The notes below the pieces were generated by a model. The model made no database searches and was not told the origin of the DNA. It saw only the letters and a list, made by a program, of their open reading frames with translations. From JAIBAJ01 sp965284645 (GTDB lineage Bacteria > Bacteroidota > Bacteroidia > JAIBAJ01): 64,000 nucleotides of DNA. Shown in pieces: positions 19,953-29,103 of this stretch (its first letter is position 1; every line of letters begins with the position of its first letter). Both the position numbers and the translations under genes were made by a program. The stretch spans positions 1,302,001 through 1,366,000 of the forward strand of contig OZ260106.1 of the NCBI GenBank assembly GCA_965284645.1, read 5' to 3'.

Positions 19953-21152
19953 ATGAACTTGAATTATAACTTTACAGACAATAGCAAGAAAATTACTTAC
20001 GGCCTAATGGGCGGTGGTGTCTTGCTAGCTTTGTTGGGTGCCTTTACCATCCATGAGCATGCAGATCAAAGAATCTGGGCCAATTTGTTGGTCAATGGTT
20101 TTTATTTCATGGCTATTGCTTTAGGTGCCACCTTTTTTATCGCTGTTCAATTTGTTGCTGAAGCAGGTTGGTCTTCTGGATTAAAAAGGGTTCCTGAAGC
20201 GATTATGCAATATTTGCCAATTGGCGCCTTGGTGGTATTGGTTTGTTTATTGGCAAGCCAGTTTCATTTGAACCATTTGTATCACTGGATGGATCCAGAT
20301 TTATACGATCCTAATTCCGAACATTTTGATGAGGTAATTAATGGTAAAAAAGCTTATTTCAATCCTTTGTTTTTTTGGGGTAGAATTTTAGCCTATTTCG
20401 TTGGTTGGACTTTATTTATGCGCGCTTTCCGTAAACGCTCTCTTCAAGAGGATTTGCAGGAGAGTTTTGAGAAACATAGGAAATCGATGGATTTTGCAGC
20501 TTGGTTCTTGGTCTTCTTCGCCGTTACTTCTTCAACCATGGCTTGGGATATCATAATGAGTATCGATACGCACTGGTTCTCTACGCTTTTTGGTTGGTAT
20601 ATTTTTGCCGGTATGTTCGTAAGTGCTATTATCACTATCAACTTGGTTATTATTCACTTGAAAGAAAGAGGTTATTTTGAGCATGTAAACGAGAATCACT
20701 TGCATGACCTTACCAAATTTATGTTTGCATTCAGTGTTTTCTGGACGTACTTATGGACTGCCCAATTCCTTTTGATTTGGTACTCTGATATTCCAGAGGA
20801 GGTGACCTATTATATGGATCGCTGGGAGAACTATAAATTTGTGTGGATTTTGAATGTTTTTATCAATTTCGTTTGTCCTTTCTTGATTCTTATGACAAGG
20901 GATGCCAAAAGACGTTGGGGAACAGTAAAATTCGTGGGTTGGGTTATCATCGTAGGTCACTGGTTAGACGTTTATATCATGGTTATGCCAGGAACAGTTA
21001 AAGAACATGGTTCAATTGGCCTATTGGAAATTGGAATGTTATTGGCTTTTGGTGGTTTGTTTATCCATGTGATTTTAAGCTCTTTGGCCAAAGCTCCATT
21101 GGTTGCTAAAAACCACCCATTCTTGAATGAGTCAAAACACCACCACGTATAA
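19953..21152 (+). CDS. actF: Alternative complex III membrane subunit ActF
   Basis: The product is 399 residues with about ten helices, and is the NrfD-like paralogue of ActC in this complex. Recognisable stretches are LNHLYHWMDPDLYDPNSEHFDEVINGKKAYFN, FWGRILAYF and SIDTHWFSTLFGWYIFAG. ActF forms part of the membrane core. Whether it binds quinone is debated, so a mainly structural or proton-path role is stated here as known of the family. The C-terminus ends ESKHHHV. coxB starts 29 bp later. Confidence 0.93.
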   Translation: MNLNYNFTDNSKKITYGLMGGGVLLALLGAFTIHEHADQRIWANLLVNGFYFMAIALGATFFIAVQFVAEAGWSSGLKRVPEAIMQYLPIGALVVLVCLLASQFHLNHLYHWMDPDLYDPNSEHFDEVINGKKAYFNPLFFWGRILAYFVGWTLFMRAFRKRSLQEDLQESFEKHRKSMDFAAWFLVFFAVTSSTMAWDIIMSIDTHWFSTLFGWYIFAGMFVSAIITINLVIIHLKERGYFEHVNENHLHDLTKFMFAFSVFWTYLWTAQFLLIWYSDIPEEVTYYMDRWENYKFVWILNVFINFVCPFLILMTRDAKRRWGTVKFVGWVIIVGHWLDVYIMVMPGTVKEHGSIGLLEIGMLLAFGGLFIHVILSSLAKAPLVAKNHPFLNESKHHHV

Positions 21153-21181
21153 TCTAAATTTAAAAGTTAAAGAATCGAACA

Positions 21182-22264
21182 ATGAATTGGTTAATAATTA
21201 TAACGGTAGTATTAGGTGTTATTGCCTTGGCGCGCCTAATGAAGATTATGGAAATTTCCGCCTTATTGCGTGGAGATGATGTAAACGCAACGAAGGAAAG
21301 TGATTCCAAAAACAATGCAATCATTTGGGTGGTGTTTGGTTTGGGCTTCTTCTATTTCTTTTATTGGCAAGTTCAAAAATACTCATCACAATTGCTACCA
21401 ATTTCGGCATCCGAACATGGAGTTGAAACGGATAAGCTCTTTGCTGTTTCACTTTCCTTGATTACGGTTGTGTTTTTTATCACCCATATTTTCTTGTTCT
21501 ATTTTATCTTTAGATATTACGCGAAAAAAGGACAGAAATCTGAGTTTTTTGCCCACAGCACTAAACTGGAGTTGGTTTGGACTATTGTTCCTACCATCGT
21601 TCTTACTTCTCTAATTGTTTACGGTATCCAAACTTGGAATAAAATTACAACTCCTGCACCTGAGGATACAGCGGTTATTGAACTTTATGCTAAGCAATTT
21701 GATTGGACTGCCCGTTATGCAGGTAAAGACAATAAACTTGGTAATTCGTCCTTCCGTCTTATCGAAGGTTCCAATGATTTGGGTATCGATGTAAATGACC
21801 CGCATGCCGCCGATGATAAAATCGTGAGAGGTGAATTTCACATCCCAGTAGGAAAACCAGTTAATTTCCTTTTCCATTCCAGAGATATTATTCACAGTGC
21901 TTACATGCCTCACTTCCGCGCGCAAATGAACTGTGTACCTGGTATGACTACCCGTTTCCATTTTGTGCCTACAATTACTACGGCTGAAATGAAAGCAAAA
22001 ACCAATAACGAGAATTTCGATTACATTTTGCTTTGCAATAAGATTTGCGGCGCCTCTCACTACAACATGCAAATAAAAATTGTAGTGGATACTCCTGAGG
22101 AATACGAGCGCTGGTTGAGCGAAAAGAAAACATTTGCAGAACAAAATGCTCCGAAAGCAGAAGAAGCTCCTAAAGCTGATTCGCTTTCCCTAGCAACAGA
22201 TACAACCAAAGTTGTGAAGGATACAATGGCAACTGCTTCTGCAGCCATGCCTACAAAACACTAA
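21182..22264 (+). CDS. coxB: Cytochrome c oxidase subunit II
   Basis: The product is 360 residues. Two or more N-terminal helices are followed by a cupredoxin domain with the CuA site: a histidine in HSAYMPHFRAQMNCVPGM and the loop CNKICGASHYNM. The usual glutamate of the loop is lysine here, as seen in relatives; only its backbone carbonyl binds copper. An extra N-terminal helix with an ALARLMKIMEISALLRG-type segment precedes the classic part. There is no attached cytochrome c domain; the C-terminal 40 residues are A, P, T and K rich. It receives electrons from ActE/ActA or a soluble cytochrome. It lies in one operon with ACIII, as expected for a supercomplex. Confidence 0.95.
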   Translation: MNWLIIITVVLGVIALARLMKIMEISALLRGDDVNATKESDSKNNAIIWVVFGLGFFYFFYWQVQKYSSQLLPISASEHGVETDKLFAVSLSLITVVFFITHIFLFYFIFRYYAKKGQKSEFFAHSTKLELVWTIVPTIVLTSLIVYGIQTWNKITTPAPEDTAVIELYAKQFDWTARYAGKDNKLGNSSFRLIEGSNDLGIDVNDPHAADDKIVRGEFHIPVGKPVNFLFHSRDIIHSAYMPHFRAQMNCVPGMTTRFHFVPTITTAEMKAKTNNENFDYILLCNKICGASHYNMQIKIVVDTPEEYERWLSEKKTFAEQNAPKAEEAPKADSLSLATDTTKVVKDTMATASAAMPTKH

Positions 22265-22296
22265 TTGTCAATTAACTTAAAAGTTTATTACCTTAC

Positions 22297-24132
22297 ATGT
22301 CACACGCTGAAACATTGGAACACGGACACCACGATGCACATGGACACCACGATGCACATGGACACGACCATGAGCATTTTCATGATGATCACCACGAAGA
22401 GTCGTTTATCAGCAAATACATTTTTTCCCATGACCATAAAATGATTTCTAAGCAGTTCCTTATTACTGCCGTTATTATGGGAGTTGTAGGAATGCTTATG
22501 TCTACCTTCTTTAGGTTGCAATTGGGATGGCCTGGTAAAGGTTTCCCTATCTTGGAAACTTTCCTTGGCAAATGGGCTCCAGGTGGCGTTCTTAGCCCCG
22601 ATATGTACCTAGCCTTGGTTACTATTCATGGTACAATTATGGTGTTCTTCGTTTTAACGGGTGGATTAAGTGGTACTTTCTCTAACTTGCTTATTCCTTT
22701 CCAAATCGGTGCTAGGGATATGGCTTCCGGATTTATGAATATGCTTTCGTATTGGTTTTTCTTTGCTTCATGCATGGTAATGATGATTTCCTTGTATGTT
22801 GAAAGTGGACCTGCCTCTGCCGGTTGGACGGTTTACCCTCCCTTATCCGCTTTGCCACAAGCTATTCCTGGTTCTGGATTAGGTATGACGCTTTGGTTGG
22901 TAAGTATGTCTCTGTTTATCGTTTCCTCCTTGCTAGGTAGTTTGAACTATATCGTTACCGTAATTAACCTTCGTGTAAAAGGTATGTCAATGACACGTTT
23001 GCCTCTTACAATTTGGGCATTCTTGGTTACAGCTATCCTTGGGGTTCTTTCTTTCCCTGTTCTTTTTGCTGCTGCTTTGTTGTTGATTTTTGACCGTTCT
23101 TTCGGTACCAGTTTCTATCTTTCTGATATTTACATTAGCGGACATGCTTTGGAACATACAGGTGGTTCACCAATCCTTTTCCAACACTTGTTCTGGTTCC
23201 TAGGTCACCCTGAGGTTTATATCGTTCTTTTGCCAGCTTTGGGTCTTACCTCGGAGGTAATTTCCACAAATGCTCGTAAACCTATCTTCGGTTACAAAGC
23301 CATGATCGGATCTATCCTTGTAATCGCTTTCCTTTCCTTTATCGTATGGGGTCACCATATGTTTATTACAGGTATGAATCCATTCCTAGGTTCTGTATTT
23401 ACCTTTACAACTTTGTTGGTAGCGATACCTTCTGCCGTAAAAGTGTTTAACTACCTTACTACACTTTGGAAAGGTAATATTCACTTTACACCGGCTATGC
23501 TTTTTGCTACGGGTTTGGTTTCTACCTTCATCACGGGTGGTCTAACCGGTATCATTCTCGGTGACTCGGCCTTGGACATCAATGTGCACGATACCTATTT
23601 CGTTGTTGCCCACTTCCACATTGTAATGGGTGCTTCTGCTATCTTCGGTATGTTTGCTGGTGTTTATCATTGGTTCCCTCGTATGTATGGTCGCATGATG
23701 AATAAACAATTGGGTTATTTGCACTTCTGGGCTACTATCGTTTGTGTGTATGGTGTATTCTTCCCAATGCACTTCTTAGGATTGGCCGGTGTTCCACGTC
23801 GTTACTATTCAAATACGGAGTTTCCTTTGTTCGATAGCTTGCAGGATATCAACGTGTTGGTTTCAACCTTTGCGATTTTGGGCGCCTTAGCACAATGTGT
23901 TTTCTTGTTCAATTTCTTCTATAGCATGTTTAAAGGTTCGAAAGCAACCAGCAATCCATGGAATTCAAATACGCTTGAATGGACCGCTCCTATTGAGCAT
24001 ATTCATGGTAACTGGCCTGGTGCTATTCCAGAAGTTCACCGTTGGCCTTATGACTACAGTAAACCTGGTATGGATGATGATTTTGTTCCTCAATCCATTC
24101 CAATGAAACCTGGAGAAGAGGAAATTCATTAA
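22297..24132 (+). CDS. coxA: Cytochrome c oxidase subunit I (aa3/caa3 type)
   Basis: The product is 611 residues with about twelve helices. The active-site motifs are present: TIHGTIMVFF (haem a ligand), HPEVYIVLLPALG (CuB histidine and linked tyrosine), GHHMFITGMNP (two CuB histidines), and HDTYFVVAHFHIVMG (haem a and a3 ligands). It reduces oxygen and pumps protons. The first 30 residues are extremely histidine-rich, made partly by an 18-bp tandem repeat. No subunit III gene follows; it must lie elsewhere. A terminator begins 13 bp after the stop. Confidence 0.97.
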   Translation: MSHAETLEHGHHDAHGHHDAHGHDHEHFHDDHHEESFISKYIFSHDHKMISKQFLITAVIMGVVGMLMSTFFRLQLGWPGKGFPILETFLGKWAPGGVLSPDMYLALVTIHGTIMVFFVLTGGLSGTFSNLLIPFQIGARDMASGFMNMLSYWFFFASCMVMMISLYVESGPASAGWTVYPPLSALPQAIPGSGLGMTLWLVSMSLFIVSSLLGSLNYIVTVINLRVKGMSMTRLPLTIWAFLVTAILGVLSFPVLFAAALLLIFDRSFGTSFYLSDIYISGHALEHTGGSPILFQHLFWFLGHPEVYIVLLPALGLTSEVISTNARKPIFGYKAMIGSILVIAFLSFIVWGHHMFITGMNPFLGSVFTFTTLLVAIPSAVKVFNYLTTLWKGNIHFTPAMLFATGLVSTFITGGLTGIILGDSALDINVHDTYFVVAHFHIVMGASAIFGMFAGVYHWFPRMYGRMMNKQLGYLHFWATIVCVYGVFFPMHFLGLAGVPRRYYSNTEFPLFDSLQDINVLVSTFAILGALAQCVFLFNFFYSMFKGSKATSNPWNSNTLEWTAPIEHIHGNWPGAIPEVHRWPYDYSKPGMDDDFVPQSIPMKPGEEEIH

Positions 24133-24145
24133 CGAAACGCTCTTT

Positions 24146-24176
24146 AAGCCCTGTCGGAAGATGGGGCTTTTTTTTT
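24146..24176 (+). terminator. Terminator of the act-cox operon
   Basis: AAGCCC and GGGGCTT form the stem with a GTCGGAAGAT-type loop, followed by nine Ts in a row. Position directly after coxA fits the end of the operon. Confidence 0.8.
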
Positions 24177-24195
24177 GACTTTTTTGTTTCTTATT

Positions 24196-24667
24196 TTGGC
24201 GGGCTCCCTTCCGCCTATTTACAGTCTACCAAGTATAAATTTTTTACCCAGGCGTCAGGGCCAGGCTTTCGGCGGTAGTCCTCAGTATGCTCCGTGCCTC
24301 CGCATCCTTGTGGGCTACACTGCCTCTATCCTTGCCCGAGGCGCTCCGTACTGGCTTTTGTAAGTGTATTTGGCCTTTACACCTCGCCTTTACTTTTTAC
24401 CAAAATGGATTTGGCTTTGCTTTTATTTTTTCCAGGTAGATATTTCTAACTTGATGTCACTTTGATTGAAATACAAAGGAATCGTACACGTAGAATGCCA
24501 AGATCGGAGGGCCCGGGCAACGATTGCAGCAAGTAGCCCACAGGTTGGCGTACCCCGAATTCTTTCGGGTACGCCAACCGAGGACTACTGCGGAAAGCGT
24601 GACCTTTTCGCCCTTGATAATGTTTTTTTTTCACCGACAGCGGTTTTGGCGAAAAGGGGCCCGCCAA
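24196..24667. repeat. 472-bp imperfect inverted-repeat element
   Basis: The ends are TTGGCGGGC (24196-24204) and GCCCGCCAA (24659-24667), and the interior is mirrored. GGCTTTCGGCGGTAGTCCTC on the left matches the complement of GAGGACTACTGCGGAAAGC on the right; GTGGGCTAC plus CTGC and TTGCCC likewise recur inverted. A smaller perfect hairpin (GGTTGGCGTACCC against GGGTACGCCAACC, 24543-24579) lies within the right half. No gene is convincing inside it. It resembles a MITE or large extragenic palindrome, and a half copy is at 8322-8500. Confidence 0.65.
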
Positions 24668-24826
24668 ATGCCTAAAATTATATTCTTGCTTTTGGGTCAT
24701 CCGCTATACTATCGTGTTACCGATTTCATTATTGGAATGAGGTTTAGGGAACTATCTCATTGGCTTCAAAAGTTGACGTTAAAAATTAGCTACCTCGCTT
24801 CTAAAAAAAATTCGAACTTTGGGCTT

Positions 24827-26038
24827 ATGATTCATGTTTTTCCGAATGGTATCCGGTTGATGTATTTTCCGGCTGTAAGTGAGGTTTCCCACCTGGGAGT
24901 GATGGTGAAAACCGGAAGCAGGGACGAGTTATCGGATGAAAGCGGTTTGGCCCATTTTATCGAACATTGTATTTTTAAGGGTACGGCGCATCGTAAAACT
25001 GTTCATATTCTGAGTCGCATGGATAGTGTAGGAGGAGAGTTGAACGCCTATACTACCAAGGAAGAAACAGTAATTTATACCTCGTTTTTGAATGAATTTT
25101 TTCCAAGAGCCGTGGATTTGTTGGCCGATATTTTGCTGAACAGTACCTTTCCGGATAAGGAAGTGGAGAAGGAAAAGGCGGTTATACGGGATGAAATTAA
25201 TATGTACAAGGATAACCCGTCGGAGGATATTTTTGATTGTTTTGATGAATTGGTGTTTCCGAACCATCCTTTAGGCCGGAATATTTTGGGGACTGTAAAG
25301 AGTTTAAAGGGTTTCAAACGAGAACATATTGTACGGTTTATCCAACGCAACTATTCCAATCAGGATATGGTAATTAGTTATGTAGGTAACCTCCCTTTTG
25401 AGAAGGTTGTGAAGATGTTGGAGAAGTATTTTGAGCCGGCACAATTTACTGGAAATGTGAGGAATAGAATGGCTCCTGTGGCTTCGGTTCCAGAGCAAAA
25501 AGTGGTGAAAAAGCGACTCAACCAATACCATTGTGTAATCGGAAAATCAAGTTTTCATCTGCATCATCCTTTGCGTTTGGCTTTTACCCTGGTTAATAAT
25601 GTGTTGGGCGGACAAGGCATGAACAGTCGTTTGAATTTGAATATTCGCGAAAAGTATGGATTTTGTTATGCCATCGATTCCAGTTTTCACGCCTATTCCG
25701 ATTCAGGGATATTCAATTTATACTTTGCCACTGATGCCAAGCACTTTCCGAAAACCCATGAATTGGTTTTAAAGGAATTGAAGAAATTTGTGGATAAACC
25801 CTTGACCGAAAGCCAGGTAAATCAAGCAAAAGTGCAGTTGAAGGGGCAATTGGCTTTGTCGCAACAAAACCTTCAAAACCGGATGTTGGCCAATGCCAAA
25901 AGTGTGTTATTGTTTAACGAACCTAACCCTTTGGCCAAAACCTTGCGTGAAATCAATAATCTAACCGCCAGCCAATTGAATGAAGCCTCACAACAGGTTT
26001 TTGGCGATTCCACTTATATGGAATTGGTTTTTGAGTAA
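24827..26038 (+). CDS. M16-family zinc metallopeptidase (processing-peptidase-like)
   Basis: The product is 403 residues from this ATG, the usual size of a single-chain M16B peptidase. The inverted zinc motif HFIEH lies near residue 44, with ELNAYTTKEETVIYT after it and the third ligand glutamate in EKAVIRDEINMY. The second M16 half follows, with the NVLGGQGMNSRLNLNIREKYGFCYAI signature. It is predicted to cleave peptides, in the cytoplasm or cell envelope; no signal peptide is seen. The frame stays open upstream to a TTG at 24524, but those 101 codons run through the inverted-repeat element, so the ATG here is the true start. Confidence 0.9.
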   Translation: MIHVFPNGIRLMYFPAVSEVSHLGVMVKTGSRDELSDESGLAHFIEHCIFKGTAHRKTVHILSRMDSVGGELNAYTTKEETVIYTSFLNEFFPRAVDLLADILLNSTFPDKEVEKEKAVIRDEINMYKDNPSEDIFDCFDELVFPNHPLGRNILGTVKSLKGFKREHIVRFIQRNYSNQDMVISYVGNLPFEKVVKMLEKYFEPAQFTGNVRNRMAPVASVPEQKVVKKRLNQYHCVIGKSSFHLHHPLRLAFTLVNNVLGGQGMNSRLNLNIREKYGFCYAIDSSFHAYSDSGIFNLYFATDAKHFPKTHELVLKELKKFVDKPLTESQVNQAKVQLKGQLALSQQNLQNRMLANAKSVLLFNEPNPLAKTLREINNLTASQLNEASQQVFGDSTYMELVFE

Positions 26039-26209
26039 TCCTCTATTTGATACTGAATTTCAATTTTCGGAGTTTAGGGCATTTTATTTCCGCTGAAATG
26101 AAAGAAATTCATATTTGGTAGAATTCTTAGCATCCCTAGTATAGGTTTTCATCAATTCAAGCAAGGGATTTATTTACTTTGCATTCCTTAAAAAATAAAG
26201 AAAAACGAC

Positions 26210-28660
26210 ATGAAAATTTCTTATAAGTGGTTGTCTGACTATGTGGATTTGAACGATTTAAACGTAGATCAGCTTAGTGCAGTGCTGACTGGTTGCGGGT
26301 TGGAAGTAGAGGGGGTTGAGGAATTTCAAAGCGTTAAGGGAGGTTTGAAGGGACTTGTAATAGCAGAAGTGCTTGAGAAATGGGGGCATCCTGGTGCTGA
26401 TCGGTTAAGTTTAACCAAGGTAAAGTATGGTGAAGCTGAACCTGTGCAGGTTGTATGCGGTGCACCCAATGTGGCGGCAGGACAAAAGGTTGTTTTTGCA
26501 CCGGTAGGAACCATTGTGCATCCCTTGGAAGGAGATTCTTTTGAAATAAAGCGTTCAAAGATCAGAGGTGAAGAATCATTGGGGATGATTTGTGCTGAGG
26601 ATGAGATTGGATTGGGAAAATCCCATGAGGGTATCCTTGTGTTGCCGGTTGATGCTCCGGTGGGTGAATCAGCAGCCAAATATTTTAATTTAGAGAATGA
26701 TACTATTTTAGAAGTGGCCATTTTGCCAAATCGTTGCGATGCTGCTTCGCATTTAGGTGTATTAAAGGATTTGGTAGCCACGGTAAATTCGGCGGCAAGA
26801 CAAGAAGGCAAGAGCAAAATGTTGCAGGTAGTTCAGCCAGCCTTAAACCTTGATCCAGCAAGCTTTCCGAAGGAGAATCCCATTCGGATACAAGTGGATG
26901 AACCAAGTTTGTGTCCAAGGTATTCGGGTTTGTATATCCAGGATGTGAAAGTGGGGCCTTCCCCAGCTTGGTTAAAGCAGAAGTTGGAAAGCATCGGACA
27001 AAAGTCGATAAACAATATTGTAGATATCACCAATTTTGTGTTGCATGAAACAGGGCAGCCATTGCATGCTTTTGATGCTGAAACCATTCAAGGCCAAACC
27101 GTGGTAGTTCGCAAGGCCAAGGCTGGAGATAAATTCGTCACTTTGGATGGCAAAGAACGAGTATTGAGTGGCGAAGAGTTGATGATTTGTGACAGCGAAA
27201 AGCCAATGGTAATTGCCGGGGTTTTTGGCGGATTGAATTCGGGGGTAAGCGAAGGAACTACCCACGTGTTTTTGGAAAGTGCCTATTTCGATCCTAGTTC
27301 CGTTCGAAGGACATCGAAGCAGCATGGTATAAAAACAGATAGCTCCTTCCGATTTGAACGAGGTACCGATCCGCAGGCTACGGTGGCGGTGTTGTTAAGA
27401 GCGGCCGATTTGATTTGCCAACTGGCAGGAGGAAAGGTTGCCTCTGCGGTTCAGGATGTGTATCCAAGTGCAATTTTACCTGCCTCTGTTCGCTTGGAAT
27501 GGAAGTATTTAGATATATTGTTGGGTGTTGCGCTAGATAGGAAAGAAGTGGGACAAGTTTTAACGGATTTAGGGTTTAAAATAGAGAACCAAACCGAGGC
27601 CTATTTGGATTTATTGGTTCCGAGTTCAAAAAACGATGTCACGCGTGCGGCTGATGTGGTTGAAGAGATTATTCGTATTTATGGTCCGAACCGCATCCCT
27701 ATGCCGGGAGCCATTCGAGTTCCGGCCAATTTGCCTGTTTTTTATTCGTCCGACAAAATTAAGCAAACCTTAGCTGATAGTTACGCTGCAATTGGATTAT
27801 CCGAGGCCATGAACAATAGTTTGACCCAGGAAAGTTATGCTGAATTGGTAGGTGGTGAAGGCGCTGTAAAAGTGTTGAATCCATTGAGTTCGGAGCTTGG
27901 CATAATGCGTACCAGTTTACTATTCGGTTTGGTAGAATCGTTGCGGTATAATGTGAATAGGAAGGCGAGTTCGGTAGGCTTATTTGAATTTGGAAAGACC
28001 TATTTAAAACAAGGAGAAAACAATAAAATTAGAGAGACGGAGCGTTTGGGTATAATCCTTGCGGGCGCTGTTCAGCCTGAAAACTGGCAGATTCCAAGTC
28101 GTGAAGCCAACTTTTATACCTTAAAACGCGTGTTATCATTAGTTGGGGATAAGTTGGGATTGAAATTGGAGTTGAAGAAATCGGGCAATGAAACCGGACT
28201 TTATTTTCAGGAGTTTCAGGTTATAAGTAGGAACAAAGTAGTGGGTTATTGCGGTCCGTTGGATGGAAAGTTGTTGCAGAAATTTGAAGTGGGGGTTCCA
28301 GCCTATTTTGCTGAGTTGAATTGGACTGATTTAGAAAAGATGGCTGCTCAGTCAAAAACACAATACGCCGAGATTTCCAAATTTCCGGAAGTACGAAGAG
28401 ATTTGGCTTTGTTGTTAGATAAGTCCGTTCAGTATGCTGATTTAGAAAAGGCTGCCTTTCAGGCCGAACGTAAGTTGTTGAAGGCCGTCAATGCTTTTGA
28501 TGTGTATGAAGGGAAGAATTTGCCGGAGGGGAAAAAATCCTATGCCTTAAGCTTCATATTGCAGGACAAGGAATCAACCTTAACGGATGCTGTGATTGAG
28601 AAAGTGATGAACAAGCTCACCGATACATACAAGAGCCAGTTCGGAGCAGAATTAAGGTAA
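26210..28660 (+). CDS. pheT: Phenylalanyl-tRNA synthetase beta subunit
   Basis: The product is 816 residues, the standard bacterial length. In order it has an N-terminal domain (MKISYKWLSDYVDL), a tRNA-binding (EMAP/OB) domain at about 40-155 (HPGADRLSLTKV), the B3/B4 editing domain (LHETGQPLHAFDA), and a B5 domain. A catalytic-like core and the C-terminal anticodon-binding FDX-ACB domain (SKFPEVRRDLALLL, VYEGKNLPEGKKSYALSF) follow. With PheS it charges tRNA-Phe and removes mischarged tyrosine. pheS is not adjacent, which is common in this phylum. Confidence 0.97.
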   Translation: MKISYKWLSDYVDLNDLNVDQLSAVLTGCGLEVEGVEEFQSVKGGLKGLVIAEVLEKWGHPGADRLSLTKVKYGEAEPVQVVCGAPNVAAGQKVVFAPVGTIVHPLEGDSFEIKRSKIRGEESLGMICAEDEIGLGKSHEGILVLPVDAPVGESAAKYFNLENDTILEVAILPNRCDAASHLGVLKDLVATVNSAARQEGKSKMLQVVQPALNLDPASFPKENPIRIQVDEPSLCPRYSGLYIQDVKVGPSPAWLKQKLESIGQKSINNIVDITNFVLHETGQPLHAFDAETIQGQTVVVRKAKAGDKFVTLDGKERVLSGEELMICDSEKPMVIAGVFGGLNSGVSEGTTHVFLESAYFDPSSVRRTSKQHGIKTDSSFRFERGTDPQATVAVLLRAADLICQLAGGKVASAVQDVYPSAILPASVRLEWKYLDILLGVALDRKEVGQVLTDLGFKIENQTEAYLDLLVPSSKNDVTRAADVVEEIIRIYGPNRIPMPGAIRVPANLPVFYSSDKIKQTLADSYAAIGLSEAMNNSLTQESYAELVGGEGAVKVLNPLSSELGIMRTSLLFGLVESLRYNVNRKASSVGLFEFGKTYLKQGENNKIRETERLGIILAGAVQPENWQIPSREANFYTLKRVLSLVGDKLGLKLELKKSGNETGLYFQEFQVISRNKVVGYCGPLDGKLLQKFEVGVPAYFAELNWTDLEKMAAQSKTQYAEISKFPEVRRDLALLLDKSVQYADLEKAAFQAERKLLKAVNAFDVYEGKNLPEGKKSYALSFILQDKESTLTDAVIEKVMNKLTDTYKSQFGAELR

Positions 28661-28671
28661 TAGCGTTCTTA

Positions 28672-29004
28672 TTATTGCCTTGTAGCGGCGCATGCTGCTG
28701 AGGCATCGGCTTTGGAATAGTTCTGAAGATGAACGGCTGAATTGTTGGTAAGTGCTTTCACCTTGGTAATGATTTGTTCTTCGGTTACGCCATTTTCGAT
28801 TGGAACAGCAAAGATGTGGGCTGGAACACAGTAATAATCGACTACCACATTGTATTGTTGTTCGATAGCGATTTTATATTGTCCGGCATTGGTTGGATTC
28901 AATCCAGGAACATTGAAAAACACGTAGATCTTTTCGGGATTATCGGCAAAGTTTTGGAAGTTGCTGAAAAGGAGAAGAAATAGGAGGGAAGTTAATTTTT
29001 TCAT
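28672..29004 (-). CDS. Small secreted protein of unknown function
   Basis: The product is 110 residues, with a clear signal peptide (MKKLTSLLFLLLFSNFQNFA). The mature part of about 90 residues contains KIYVFFNVPGLNPTNAGQYKIAIEQQYNVVVDYYCVPAHIFAVP, like a compact alpha/beta fold, and two cysteines that could pair. I do not recognise the family. The gene is convergent with pheT, 11 bp apart, and has a TATATTTG -7 box at 29022-29029 on the minus strand. It is the last core-genome gene before the tRNA island. Confidence 0.7.
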   Translation of the reverse strand: MKKLTSLLFLLLFSNFQNFADNPEKIYVFFNVPGLNPTNAGQYKIAIEQQYNVVVDYYCVPAHIFAVPIENGVTEEQIITKVKALTNNSAVHLQNYSKADASAACAATRQ

Positions 29005-29103
29005 GTGCTGAAGGATGAAGGCAAATATAGGACTTCCAACTGAAAAAATGGAAAATGGTTTCGGAAAAGGTGAGGGAATAGAAATGAAGTTGCAATAAAA
29101 ATT

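Noticed and set aside
24524..24826. 101-codon upstream extension of the M16 peptidase from a TTG
   Set aside because: It runs through the inverted-repeat element, starts with a rare codon, and adds nothing that looks like protein; the family begins at the ATG at 24827.
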